Assembly (NCBI GenBank): GCA_036362985.1
Contig: JAYGXS010000001.1
Location: 22,366,585 to 22,430,584 of the forward strand
Direction: 5' to 3'
Length of the DNA stretch: 64,000 nucleotides
From: Ligula intestinalis
Lineage: Eukaryota > Platyhelminthes > Cestoda > Diphyllobothriidea > Diphyllobothriidae
The notes below the pieces were generated by a model. The model searched no databases, was not told where the DNA came from, and worked only from the letters and a program-made list of their open reading frames with translations. A program made the position numbers and the translations under genes. Positions 33,501 through 46,081 of this stretch are shown piece by piece. Numbering within the stretch: position 1 is the stretch's first letter; each line of letters begins with the position of its first letter.

Positions 33501-36052
33501 TCATGCCCTCTCTTTAGCTGGTGTTAATTAAACACGCCTGCTGATCGTCTAGCTTGCCAGCCGCGTTAAACTTACGCCCGGATCCTAGCGCACTTCGGAG
33601 GAGACCTGCATTTTCTCCATTTCACGTGGCATTTAAAAGCCGGCTTCGAGAGTTGCGCTCTTAATTACTACCATTTCACCTCTTGTGAAGCCTTCACAGG
33701 CACTCAGTTTTTGAGAAAACCAGTGCGTATTTTTGGAATGTGCGGCTGTTTATTAGGCTGGAGACTTTGCTTCTACTTCAGGACACAGTAATTTTCGCTT
33801 CACACACAAGCAAGAGTTGCGACATTAGACTGCCTGTAGGCACTATTTTTAAAGGTGATGCACCGGCAATCACCGAACTAGCAGTAACATGTAATTGAGC
33901 TTTCGAATTCCTACAGGAATCCACTAGCAGCAACAGAAAGTGCACAGTTCCCACTTAACTTACAATGATTTCACTGCTAATCTCATTGTCGGTAAAGCAT
34001 TAACATAGTAACCAATTTTTAATGCGACTTGTCTTGCGACAGATTCCAGGGAGATAAGGTTTAGGGTTAAGGTTTGAGTTCGAGAATTACTTTACTCTGT
34101 GTTAGGGTTAAGACACGTAAAACAACTTCCCCTCCTGAAATGTCAGTGTTTTCATATTCCAATATCATACCTCTTTCTCTTCTGGAGTATATTTTGCGGA
34201 GAATAAACTTTCCAACAAACGAGGCTCTTGAATCTCCTTTCATTATTTACTATTATAACTTACAACTGGAGGGATCCGACTTCATGACAAAAAGAAACAG
34301 GAAAAGTTGTCTGAGGCAAAATTGGCTAATAGGCTGCCTGAGTATGCATACTGAGTGGCAGACCTCTTGAAACATTCAGTCAACTGTGAACTATAATCTC
34401 GGTTGCGAAGATGGCTGGCATTTAGCCTAATGCTTAGTCACTTCAGCCTCGCCTCACCAAAACACCGGTTTTTTAATCGGTTTTCGAGATGCTTAAAAGG
34501 CCTTGGTAGGTTATGTAACCTCCTTTAACCGCTGGTAACACTTTGGATCTTGCGAAAACGGCAATGGTGATAATGGGAGGTTTTTAGTGTGGGGCTTCAA
34601 CATGGAGAAGTGGCGAACTGTGGGCAAGAAAGCATACAAACTTAGTGAATTTCCGCAAAGATAGTTCTTCTAGGCCTAGAAATAAAACTTACATTTATAA
34701 AATAAACAGAAATAAGTCTTAAATAAGAGAAACTTGTGCGACAAAAACCCCCATAAGATAACGTTGTTTATGTCCTTACATTAATGAAGTAGTTGCCATA
34801 TACAGGGTTACTTTCCAAAGCTATGAAATGCTAAACAAATCCGGGCAAAACGATGTATTTTAAACCAGGGGGTTCACATAACACATACTACTCCCCTTAA
34901 CAGCATAAGCATATGTTACGGAAAATAGACCTCAACATACCATTTTTGATACCCATGTTACCATTCCTTACGCCTTCTTTAATATTTTTTACTCAGAGTA
35001 GCGCTCTGTTTCTGCTTAAATTTAGTGTTTAATACCCGAATAACTTTTACCTCCATACATTGACTTGACATCTTCTGTTTATGTAAAATGTTAATTGCTG
35101 TGCACTAGTAAAAAAATGCCATGCATACCTGATAGATTTGGGCAAGATGTATGGGCCACCTTATAGATTTTGTAAGAGCATTACTAAACCACACAGCGAC
35201 AAAGCAGCGCTTATCTTTGCTTCGGATATGAACATCAGTACGAGCTATCTATATATCAGTTACAGTTTTGAGTATACTCATGGCAAGACGGAAAAAAATT
35301 CTGTTTAGAATCAAGTGGTGGGATGGCTCATTCACAAGAGAACAAGACTGAGTTCACTTGTCTGTCGCACTTAAAAGCACAGTCATTAGAAAACTACTTT
35401 TGGCCACACTCGAAGATAAAATAACAGTGGTCATCTTAATTCGTGCAAAGCATCCAAAACCCTCTAGGGGAAAATACCACGCTTGCCTGGAGTAAGCTGG
35501 ATTACACCTGCTGAGAGGGGTGCTTCCAATGTCAGCGCTACTGTAGGACTAGTTGTCCATCAATCCCTAATCGGGGTTTTTTAGGACGTGGAAGACTATC
35601 ATTTTTGAATAAATTTATAGTATTTGAATCTTCCGATAGTGAAGGTTCCATGGGTGGGGAATAACAAATGACTCGTTTATATATGTGTTCAGAAATGCTA
35701 AAAATTGCACGATATCACCAAACCGTGCATGTTAGAGAAGACAATTATCAGTTTACGTCCTTCGCTTCATTCTGCCGAAAACGTGTATTCAGATTGTCCT
35801 GTAAAGCTGCGCTTAAACACTGCAATCGACATTCTGGCCACCATTTGACTGTGACTACTTGGATTTCAGCTTGACATAAGCTGGAAGGGGGATATCAGTA
35901 GTAAGCACCCAGAATTTAGCATTTTGTCTTTTGCGCGTAACCGTAGCTTGCATTGCGTAACCGAAGTAAATGTCAAACCATAGTGGGCATTTGGCCTTCA
36001 GACTGCTACGCGCGAGTATGCCACAACAAAAACTGTGATGTTTACTACAAGC
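30513..36052. other. no gene recognised
   Basis: AT-rich, short frames. A brief GGTTTAGGGTTAAGG tract lies at 34058-34112. A pyrimidine-rich and GC-richer stretch at about 33120-33620 holds no frame of interest. Confidence 0.45.
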
Positions 36053-36200
36053 CTGTGGCGCGGTAGTTTAGCGAGTTAGGCTGATAGCCAAAAAGTCGTG
36101 GGTTCGAGCTTAAAATGTCACAGAACCTCGGGTTGGATATGGCTAACTGATGACGGCGAATAGGCCAAAAACGACTATTAAGGTCTCCTCGTCTTTGGCG
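36053..36200 (+). repeat. tRNA-derived SINE
   Basis: GCGCGGTAGTTTAGCGAG (A-box-like), GTCGTGGGTTCGAGC (B box), CCTCGGGTTGGATATGGC, CTGATGACGGCGAATAGGCC: same order of blocks as the copies at 8998-9140 and 36355-36520. Confidence 0.75.
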
Positions 36201-36354
36201 GTAATGTCAGGCTGTCTATATTATTAGTCACTACGTAGTTGCTGGTGAAACTCGAGAGTGAGCCTAAGGCAAAACGGTACGAATGAATCTCGTGACCGAT
36301 CGGTAAATTCTTTATACCGTATATATATATGCAGAAGGACACCAGCATTATATA

Positions 36355-36520
36355 TGCAGACGGTAGAGTGGTTAACTCAATGACTAAAGGTCCCGGGTTT
36401 GAAGCTCGGGAGTTCCAACCCTTGAGATTGGGTATAACTGGCTGATGACGGTTAAAAAACCAGAGCTGCCCATTCCAGTGTCCCTTTGCTTTGTTGGATC
36501 CATTCCATCCTATCCTCATA
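36355..36520 (+). repeat. tRNA-derived SINE
   Basis: GCAGACGGTAGAGTGGTTAA (A box), CCCGGGTTTGAAGCTCGGG (B box), GATTGGGTATAACTGGCTG, ATGACGGTTAAAAAACCAGA, CCATTCCAGTGTCCCTTTGC. Direct orientation to the copy 300 bp upstream. Confidence 0.8.
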
Positions 36521-36767
36521 GTCACTGTGTGACTGCCTACCCGGGTTCTAATTGTGAGCTCTTAAGCGAAACGGAAATTAATAATTCCTCTATCAAATTG
36601 GCGATGCCATATATTAATGTACATAAGTATCTAGTGGGGGAGAGCAGGAGGACATGCACCGATCGGGCTCTGAACTATATCTGACCCGCTATGACTTGGA
36701 ACTCAGTCTAGAACTGCTACTAATATCCACATAGCAACCAATCAAACACTCAGAAAGAGTACCGACA

Positions 36768-36905
36768 AGGACAAGAGAGACTAGGTGGTTTATTAGCCAT
36801 TATCAGCCGGCCATACCCAATCCTCGCTGTGGGGGAATTGTTAGCGAAGCAACCACCTATTAGGCCTCTGCAGTGAGTCCTAATGCGCAGAGGAATACAA
36901 AGCTG
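36768..36905 (-). repeat. tRNA-derived SINE, 3' part
   Basis: Minus strand: GCGAGGATTGGGTATGGCCG, GCTGATAATGGCTAATAAAC, then CTAGTCTCTCTTGTCC, matching the SINE body and 3' end. The tRNA-like head is diverged. Confidence 0.65.
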
Positions 36906-39894
36906 CCTAACCTGATCTTTGGTCGCCCTAGTGCATATTTTCGAACAACACCGACAGGGCAAGGTTCCCTTGCCTCATTTATAGATCGCTTGCTTGTTTC
37001 GTCTGTCAAACTAGGAGCCAATCCGATTGGTTAGTTTTGGTCGTTATCTGCATGATGTGCTGAACCTTGTTTACCAGATATCCATCAGTTTTACCGAACT
37101 GATTGTGTCTTCCAAGTTTTTTTCAAAGGTGAACTAATTAAATCCTTAGCACTACGTCAACGCTATTTTGATTTTATTAACTTGCCAAGGAATTTCAGCC
37201 TTTAATATCCGAGGCGGCAGCATATGAAGGGATCACAGGGCTTTTCCGCTAGATTGACTTCTATATTTAGAGGAAATCGCCTTCGTCGCAGAATGATTTC
37301 AACTTAACTGCAGTTATACTAATCCACACTTTGCCCAACTTTCTCGGAAAACTGTCACTATATTTGTTGCTGTCTAAGACCACTCAAGCCTCCAGTCGAA
37401 TCTGCTTTATAACAGCTGCGATAACGGGATAACATAGCATCCCGGTCGTCACTTCGGCAGGTCTCATAAAACTTTCATCCTCTGAGTACGCAGCCAGGGT
37501 GGAGGAGCTGTGGTGCTAACGACGTTTGACGCAACAACGGACTCAAAGACTCCCTCCTGGTCGATAGACAGTTAAGCGCCTACGGTCTGCACTCTATGCA
37601 CCGCAGGCATTAAAGAGAAATGCCCGACAACCACAAGCCTTTTTTGGGGCAAACTATCTCGCACGCTGTTTTCATCCTTTGCGGTAGTGGAGTTCCTGCC
37701 ATTCTGGCATCTAGCATGCTTTTCGTTTAGAACTTTAATTAAAACGAAGAGGTTTGGACTAGCTTCGACTTACAAATCTGAGGGAGTGTACGTTGCATCA
37801 CCACTTTGTCCTCTATAGTTCAGCTGCCTCCAAACCGTCAAGTCAAGTCTCAGGCAAGCGCACACATATTGCGGTAAAACCACAGTCCAGGGGATTCGCA
37901 GTAGTAGCAAAACACACGTATGCCAGGCAGTGACGGTACCCATTAACTTTCGACAGTCCGCATTCTGTGCTGACTGCAAAAGTGACAGTTGACGTGGCGA
38001 GGGGCATTCAGCTTCCATCAGCAGGACTAAGCCACATAGAAAGAGGTTTTTAACCGCTGTCAAGAGGTGTTAAAAACCAAGCAAGCCAGACTGGGTTTTG
38101 GCCGGCCATCGACCGGCTTTATCTCAATCCTAAGCCGAAGCTGCTTGAGCTCTAATACCGGGGTTTCTTTTGATGATGCAGCCACCGCCCTAATGACCAC
38201 TAGCGGAGCTGCTGAAGGCAATGACGACTAACTCGTCGGTGATTGAGCATGTACACCATGCTTTGATAATGCACTCCCCTAAAGCACACTCCCAGAATTT
38301 TGCAAAGCGCTGAACGAACACGCCACTGCGAGGTAGCTGGGGGATGACAAAAATTAAATCGACAGCCCAATTTCCGCTGCTGTCATTAAAATTCTTGACG
38401 GTCACGTCTTCTTTTGCGCTTTGCTGCCGCCTGCAAGACCCCTGAACTCGAACTACAGAATAAAACCTGACTTTGACATTCCATCTTAAAATTGGAACGC
38501 ATGGGAGTTGCGGCCTGCTGTGTTATTTTGTGATTAATCTTTCCGAGCAACTTGCAGCGGCCAGTTCACGATGGTTTCACTCAGATCGGAACCCTTGAAA
38601 TCCAAATGCCAATCGCCTATAAAATTAAGTTCAAAAGCCACACCGACGAACTTCCAGACATTTCTTGTTAAAATGCCCCAACTAGACCCTGGAATAATAT
38701 GAGATCTGGTAAGTCCACTGCAAAAGTTTTCAGTCTGAAAACAGGGAGGGTGGTAGATGGACAGGAAACTGCAATGCTAATGAATAATAAAACTGTCAAC
38801 AGTCGTCTAGGCAGAGAGCATTGCCGGCAAAGACAAGGAAGACTCGCCAGTTGTGGTGGCTGTGCTACATTCACTTTTCTGACGTGAAAATCGAGAAAAA
38901 GGTATAAATCACATACATTTCCTCCTTATTAAATGAAAGAAATGGTTCTATATTAACTATATGTAAGGGCGTAGGTGAAATAACCGTCGACCTATATTGA
39001 GAATGTCCCGCTTTCCCTAGAACTAAATGCAATAGAAACTCTGCTGGATAACATTCCTAGCACTTATTTAATTTATGCCTGGCATCCAAAAGAATTGTTC
39101 AGGAGACCCTAATGCAATGCTATTTTGTAAATTGGTATACAAGCACGTCCGTCATTTACGAGCATGTACCATCGGATTAGTGGCCACTACTTGTATATGC
39201 TGACCTAAATATACTGCCGCGAAGCTAAATGTCAGTTTCATTCGGTGCTTAAGGTCTCGGATGCGGTTTCCACCTCTCTCTCTCTCCAACTTTCCGCAGA
39301 CGAGGTCAGGCTACTATCTAAATGTTATCTCATCAAATCTTAGAGTGCATTCATGAGGGGCCATTTCGGTCAGTGTTTGCTGACGGTGAAGCCCATAGAA
39401 GGGCCCATAAAACGGCTTACCAGTTTGCACAGATGACCTAAAAATACTGGCGGAATCGTTACGAGCTGGAGGAAGGGGGGGGGTGCTTTAGTGCCTTCTC
39501 GCGATAATTAGCTGAATGATGCATTCTGATAACCAAGTTATAGTGTGCAACCGGAATGCCCTAAAAGGCAAGATGGAGTGGAAGGGCTGTTCACGATCTT
39601 TTTGGTCTCCATACTCAATCAACAACACAACCAACCCAGGTTGGCATTTAGCCTTCGAACAGAGCTTAAAGCAAATACTCTAAAGCCGGATCTATAAGAC
39701 CCCATTCTCTTGTCGTAAATATGTACTGTTCAGAACAACCCTACTAATTCAGTGTGCTTAGTAGTCATCTGGTGAATTCTAGAGTGGTTGCTTAAAGGAT
39801 GCTGCTCGAGTAGTCAGCTTACTGTAGCTGACTGGTAGATTCCATCTGTTGCAGTAGATTGAGCGGGTAAATCGACACAACTGTGATTAAATTC
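36906..39894. other. no gene recognised
   Basis: Short frames on both strands, the longest under 100 codons, with no domain seen. No tRNA gene. Confidence 0.45.
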
Positions 39895-40000
39895 ACAGCG
39901 CCCAGTGTGGGCCTCATACCTTAGTTAGCTAGAGCATTGTTTGCATTGAGGCCTTTGGGTTCGACTTTCACGGAGGCCGTGAAATTTTTCATAACTGGGT
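39895..40000 (+). repeat. tRNA-like SINE, family of 5303-5622
   Basis: CCTTAGTTAGCTAGAGC (A-box-like), TTGGGTTCGACTTTCACGGA (B box), GGCCGTGAAATTTTTCATAA and CTGGGTCA. This follows the 5.3-5.6 kb copies closely, including the GGGTCA after the tail. Confidence 0.65.
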
Positions 40001-43000
40001 CATATGAATGTAGAGTTACTTTTGGGTGGTGCCCTACAGCCTTGGGTCGGGGGAAAATAGTTTGACCAGGAATCGAACTTCAAGCAACCCTTAACCTGTG
40101 GCTGGCTAAGGATGAGTTATATGACAGTAATAGCTAATGTGGTCTCTGTTATTTTTCCCGCTATTTTGTCTGCCTTGTACTTGATCATTATGCAACTGTT
40201 GGCGACGGCGTTTGCTTGAGTTCCAAGCCTTTCCGAGGGAACAATGTCCATAGTTTGGACATGTCGGAGAGGTCACTCCGACGTTGTTCCATGCATAGAG
40301 GAAAGAAGAACTGACAAAGGTACGGGAGCTTGGGATGACCGCTTCTGGCGCAATAGCATTCCCCAGCGAAACATACATAAAAAAATTGTGGACGACCTGA
40401 TATTCCTGTCCGGGTTCCCTGCTATTTGACCCTCCCACACAAAGTCAGGCTTCCGGAAACATTCAGACCCTGGGATGCCCTGGTGCAGACTTCTTTTCCC
40501 AAACACTAAGTGGCCAACGTTCTAGGCTTAGATCGCAAGTGCTCAGGCCAGGACACGCATGTGATCGACTCATGCTGGCAAGGAGTTTAGAAATGGTGAT
40601 TTCAGTTTCTCCCTGTGGTACTTGGTGTTTGTCGTTGTGTGATAAATTTTAGAGAGTAGGGCTCCAAGTCACAAGGGAACTTGCGCCCTTTGTCACGCAG
40701 ACAGACTGATGAAGCAGCATTCACACGGAAGTGAAATCTTCCCCAGCTACGTAGTCTGACTCGGTTGGCGAAGGTAAAAGGAAAGGGATGCATTTTGGGA
40801 ATAAAGTGTATCTGACGTAGACAGACGGCAATTTGGGGACTCTGACTTTTTAAACTGCCCCGCACCACCGGCAGTAACCCACGTGAACGCACATTCCGCT
40901 CAACTGTTCCAGTAGCAGCATGGATATGCGCAGGATGCCAGTTATGCATTTTACAACAACCTAGTGTGATCAAAGTGAACTCTAGTTTTCCGTCGTCTTA
41001 AAAGCATATCTACTACGGTTTCATCTATAAAAAACAAGATTGCAACACATATGTCTGTGTTAAAATTGCGATTACTAGTACAGGTAAGGTTGACTGCGAA
41101 TTTGTTACGACTCTGCTTGTGGGTAGCATTGTTTTGAGAAAAATAACGTCACCAAAAGGTGCACAAGCCACTTGAACTGCAGGAGGGAATCCAACGGAAA
41201 TTCGCAAATATCAAGGAATTTGGGTCGTGAGTTAAGACCATCTTTCAGCGCAAAATCGTGTCTGTGAAGCAATCTCTTCGAGAATGCTAACCGATTGCAG
41301 CTTTTTTTCCATATACAGATTGTAAAAATTGGTTCGCTTTGCCAGCTGTATGTCAGCCCAGCCTAAGACAAAGCCCTTCTCTATACAGTCTTTTAACCTA
41401 GTGATCATGGCTAAAACCAAAAAAATATTCGAGTCAGCTTGCTGAAAACGTACTTGGAGGTAATTCTTCCAAAAATCGCGTAAAGACAGCGAACTTTTCG
41501 TAAGTAGTACCTTAGTCCTTGTTTTTCCCGTGGACACTCACAAGTTGTCCTGTGGAAATTGGCTTGAGGAAGACAAGCCTCTGACGGGACCGTTTAACAG
41601 CCACATCTAGTCCCAAGTGTTTTTCACAATGCTGCCTCCGTCATGCGAACAAAATACTCATTACTACCTGTTGTGTCAATGCCAATCATCTGGAGGTTTA
41701 TGACGACAATAAGGACTGCAAACACGTTGCACATACCAGAAAACAGTCGCGGATCTTCCCGGGCACGCACTGTTTATCGGCAATGAGACTAGAACCAAAC
41801 CCTCAAATTTGCACCTCAGCAGTGCGTCACAACTTTGGCTTTCTGTTAGAGTTAGTTCGAAAAAATTAAAATTACAGTTCTTCTGTACGGTGGTCGAGTT
41901 GTTCAGCTATTCAAGCTCTATGGCAGTGACCAAAAAAGCAAGAGAGAGGATGAAGTCGCCTTGTATAGACGGAGCTTCGAAGCGTTTCTCTCTACAGTAC
42001 CCAAAGCTTCACTCAGAAAATTTGGTCTGCATTTTTTGAGAGGAAGATTTCTGTGGTGCTTCTTTATAAAATAAATTCAAAAAGTCGCAAGCGTATGCAT
42101 TTCTCAGTCGAGCGTGGAAATCTGGAGCTTGCCCAGTCCTTCATGTGACCGTGGTCTGAATTTCGGAGATGCTTAGGTTAATGTTATGGTCACGTTTAGG
42201 AAGCAGGAATAGCTATTCGCGGAATCTAAGCGAAGACCGACTGAAGAATCAGGAGCGTCTCTATTTCTGTGTTCGAATATTTTTTTAATTAGCTCGAAGA
42301 CGGCAAACGCCATGGATAAAGTGACCAGTAGTACAAACCTAGCTACCTATGGTATCATATAATAAAGGGTTTTATATAAGATGACGTTAACTTCTTTTGA
42401 GTCTCATATTACGGAGTCTTTCTCTGCACGCGTATTTATTGCTTCCATAAGAACAGTCAATTTCACTTGTTACCAGATTTTCTGATAATTGTATTTTGTA
42501 TACATGCTTCAACTATGCTTCGTGTGCTAACATTTGTGGGTAAAAGTTTAGCTGGTCCGCCACCTTAGCTAACCCAGGCCCCAGTATTCTGTCCGACAGG
42601 ATTGGTGGTATTAATTTAGCTTGCATTTTACTATTATAATATTTGGTTTAATTTTAGCTTTGCCTTTTTTATTTTTTAGTTTCATTAGTTTTGTTTTGTT
42701 GAGATAAGTTTAGTTTAGTTTAGTATATATTGGTTATTTAAGTGTACTTGTGTAACGTTGATGGTTTCTAATTCAACTTAATATTAAACCAAACTAAAAC
42801 ATAAAGTAAAATATTAAATTAAATAATAAACTAAAAAAATTAAGCTTGAACTAATAAAACTAAACGTAACGGCAAGACTCGGAGTATCGAAGGGAGGCGA
42901 CTAATTTAACTTTTACCCGTTTTTGAACTAATGTCAATGCTATTTTGGTCCTTTAATGTGGGCTTTTTTCGATAACAGTTGTGTTTGCATATCGCCAAAA

Positions 43001-45916
43001 AATGCTACTGAACCAGTGTATTCACACGCAGAACTACGTTCAGATTCAGCCTTCTGTCTAATTGATCGACTAGAGCGTAGGGCTTGCCTCTGCGTCGGTT
43101 GAAGGAGGCCACCATTTTTCATTCGCAGAAGATTTTACTGGCATGCAGCAAATGGAATTGAATTGAATGGCTACTTTTTCTCGAACAGTCAACCTTGCCA
43201 CTAGCTACGGTGGGGAGAAACAGTCGTTCATTAACGCACTACCATTAAAATGCACGTGCTCACACTTTGTCACCTAGTCCCGGCAACACTAAAAACCACG
43301 CGGAAGTAACGGTTAAACAGCTGTTCTAATTGCGGGGCAAAATAGGGCGTTACATTTTGCCTCAGAGCTGCAAGCTGGTAATATAAGTCCTTTCACACAG
43401 AAGTGGAAGCATTAAGAGTTCATCAGTCAGCGTAAGATTCAAATAAACAAAATTAGGCTTCCCTGCCCCAACGACAGAATAATGCTACGATTAGCTGCGT
43501 TTCCCGCTTTGTATACTTTTTGCAATTATTATTCTACCCCTCTTACGTTTTTATTACACTGACAGTTAGCACCCTGTCTGCGGAACTTAAAGGATACAAT
43601 CAGTAGGCAGCTGAAATTGCAGTTACTTGTTAATATATCTACACCACTCTCTTGAATGAACCGTATACGAACATGGAGAGAAGCGGGCCTCATAAAAAAG
43701 CAGTCTATAAGATGACCCGCAACCACACAATCTATAGTCAGGTTACAACATGCTGTTCGCATCGGTCAAGCGTCTCAAAAGCACCCTGTCCACCAGTCGA
43801 TTGTGACAAATCTTACTGGCATTCACTCCCAAACGCTACTGGTGGGGCATCACGCCGGAACAGAATGTCTGGCTACGGCACACAAAAAATGGGTGAGCAC
43901 ACATTTTTATCTTCGGCAGTCATGCGTGAAAAGACATAGTCTGCACACTGATAACATTTACATGGCTGCTTTGACGACAATGATGGTACCGTTGTGGTAG
44001 ATCCAAATTCTTGTCCAAAAATATTTTTAATTATCGACAGTTAACCGCACATCATCATCATTAGTATTGACACCATCATCCTCACCACCGCTATAATCAT
44101 TACCAATATAGTTATAATAACATGCATTCTTTTTCTGATCATAGTTCTATAAAACTCCCTTTTCTGTTGATTCTTGTCTTTCTTAATGTCTACCTGCATT
44201 CATTTTGCTTCTTTTAAAACCCAAATTCAAGTTATGTTGCTGTGCAGAATTTTTTTATCGGGGCCTAGTGCTCTGCAGACGCCTAAAGAATGCCGATGCT
44301 AGTCATTGTCAAATTTTTGCTTTTCCTGCGAGCATTACACACAGTGGGACGTGAGTACTCATTAATCTTTCTCGTTCTAAATACAACAACTTTTTTGAGA
44401 GTCGTGCTGAGTGTTCTTTAACTGCATTGAGAGAGAAAGGGCTTCAGGAGTAGGCTACCCAGCCACTTTCGTTTGAAAATTAAGTCAAACACTGACGAAC
44501 GGAAAAATGGACTCAGGTTATGATTTGGCGCTTGCAATGGACGGTGAAAAGTAAGAAACAATTTTTCAATGAGGAATTTTCGGGCTGAAGTGTTGTCTGT
44601 TTCATCCTAAAGTAAAAATTTATTTTTGGGCACTCAGTTTAAAACTACGAGTTTTCAAAGTCTACAAAAGTCAGCATCACTAATGCTTGCATACCCGAAC
44701 GTGCAGTTAAAACGTACGAATTGTGGTGAAATTTGCTTCAGGCGGGAAAGTTTAAGAAGTTTAGGTTTAAAAATTGATTAGCGGCAAATGCAATTGTGAA
44801 TCACTCCCTACATAGTAGTACGACGGTGTTTGTGTGTGCACAGTTTCAGGCACTCAAGTAAAACGTTCTGCAAAAAAAGTATAATTTTCTGTGTTTTTTG
44901 CGGTTAAGCATCAAGTATCAGTATCAAGCATCCCTATCAGTCAAAGTTTTTAAAAAAATACGACAAAATTAATTTTTCAGATGGAAGCATATTACTAGTT
45001 TTCATATCGGTTTAAGAAGTGCTTACCAATTGCCGTACGTACTGAAAAATATCTGTGTTGTCATTTAAACTTAAGGTTTTCCGGCCAGATTATGTGCATT
45101 TTTTAGTAAAAGAGTTTACGAACCCTGCATCGTCAACAAATTGGCCCCTTGACGCTCGCATAACGAGACCACAGGAGTATAAAAAACCCCTATAATAATA
45201 AGCGCTCTAGAAACCAAAATACTCCATTTAGGTATGCAAGTGAAGCCCTAACCGTGCATGAAGGGTGTCAAAAAACGGATGTATGCGTTCCATCGAAAAT
45301 TTCTTAAATGGTTTTTAGTAAGCTCAGCTGAACACCGTCTTAGTGTCGTATATGAAATAATTTGTCCTTTAGTGTTCTGCCGGTAAAAATCTTGTAAACC
45401 TTCCTGACTTTACATGCCTTCACATAGGAGAGTTTGGGTACTTACTTCAGGGGTCTCGTCATTCTATATATCAGTTTACCAACTTCTTTATACTTTGAGT
45501 CATAGTAAATTATCAATTAATATTGCGGAGTCAAGGCTTCATATAGCAGATATGCGTTCAACAACAAAATTACCAGACAAAAAATAACATGTATTTAATT
45601 TTTATTACAACAATTTGCATGAGGTATGGGGAAGGGCAGCTTCATTAAATTTATTCTAACATTTAAAGCCTTTATATTTTCTGAAAAGCAATAATTCTTC
45701 CTGACAATGCATACACTCCCACCCTTTTTTTTGCAATCTGCCATATTCATACAAACATTTAAAAAGCTATATAGAAAAATACTCCTTTCCAGGTTTTTTA
45801 ATGTCGCTTAATGTGAAGTCAAAAAGTCTGTCTTGATACGTGGATTACAGCCAAGAGCAACGTGAGAGACCTTGGGGGAATCAGGAGAAACAACCACGTG
45901 ATTTTCTAACGGCCAG
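40001..45916. other. no gene recognised; presumed intron of the protocadherin gene in part
   Basis: Lies downstream of the protocadherin exon in its transcription direction. A 101-codon minus frame at 41232-41537 (GTG-initiated) and a 110-codon frame at 40106-40438 show no domain I recognise. A T/A-rich stretch at 42600-42860 is low complexity, with TTTAG-rich text followed by AAACTAAA-rich text. A degenerate CAT/ATC tract lies at 44050-44115. Confidence 0.4.
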
Positions 45917-46079
45917 CTACGTAAATCCACCAAAAGTGTCTGAGATGTTTAGCTGACGCCTAGTATGACAATTCTTGGTGCACGTATTATGCACAACAGA
46001 CCTTTCAAGTCCCCAGAAAAGCTGCATGTTGGACAAACATAACAACAACATAGTTCTAGTTAATTTTACATAAGCACTC

Positions 46080-46081
46080 AC
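46080..46081 (-). other. splice donor (GT) of protocadherin exon
   Basis: Minus strand reads CCCCAACAGTCG|GTGAGTGC. GTGAGT is a consensus donor. The 2,280 nt from the ATG to 46082 equal exactly 760 codons, so the intron is phase 0. Past this point the cadherin pattern ends at once, with 54 unrelated codons to a stop at 45917. Confidence 0.85.

Noticed and set aside
41232..41537. 101-codon minus-strand frame
   Set aside because: Composition is gene-like, but it needs a GTG start, no domain is recognisable and an adjacent frame is open over part of it. Kept only as a note.
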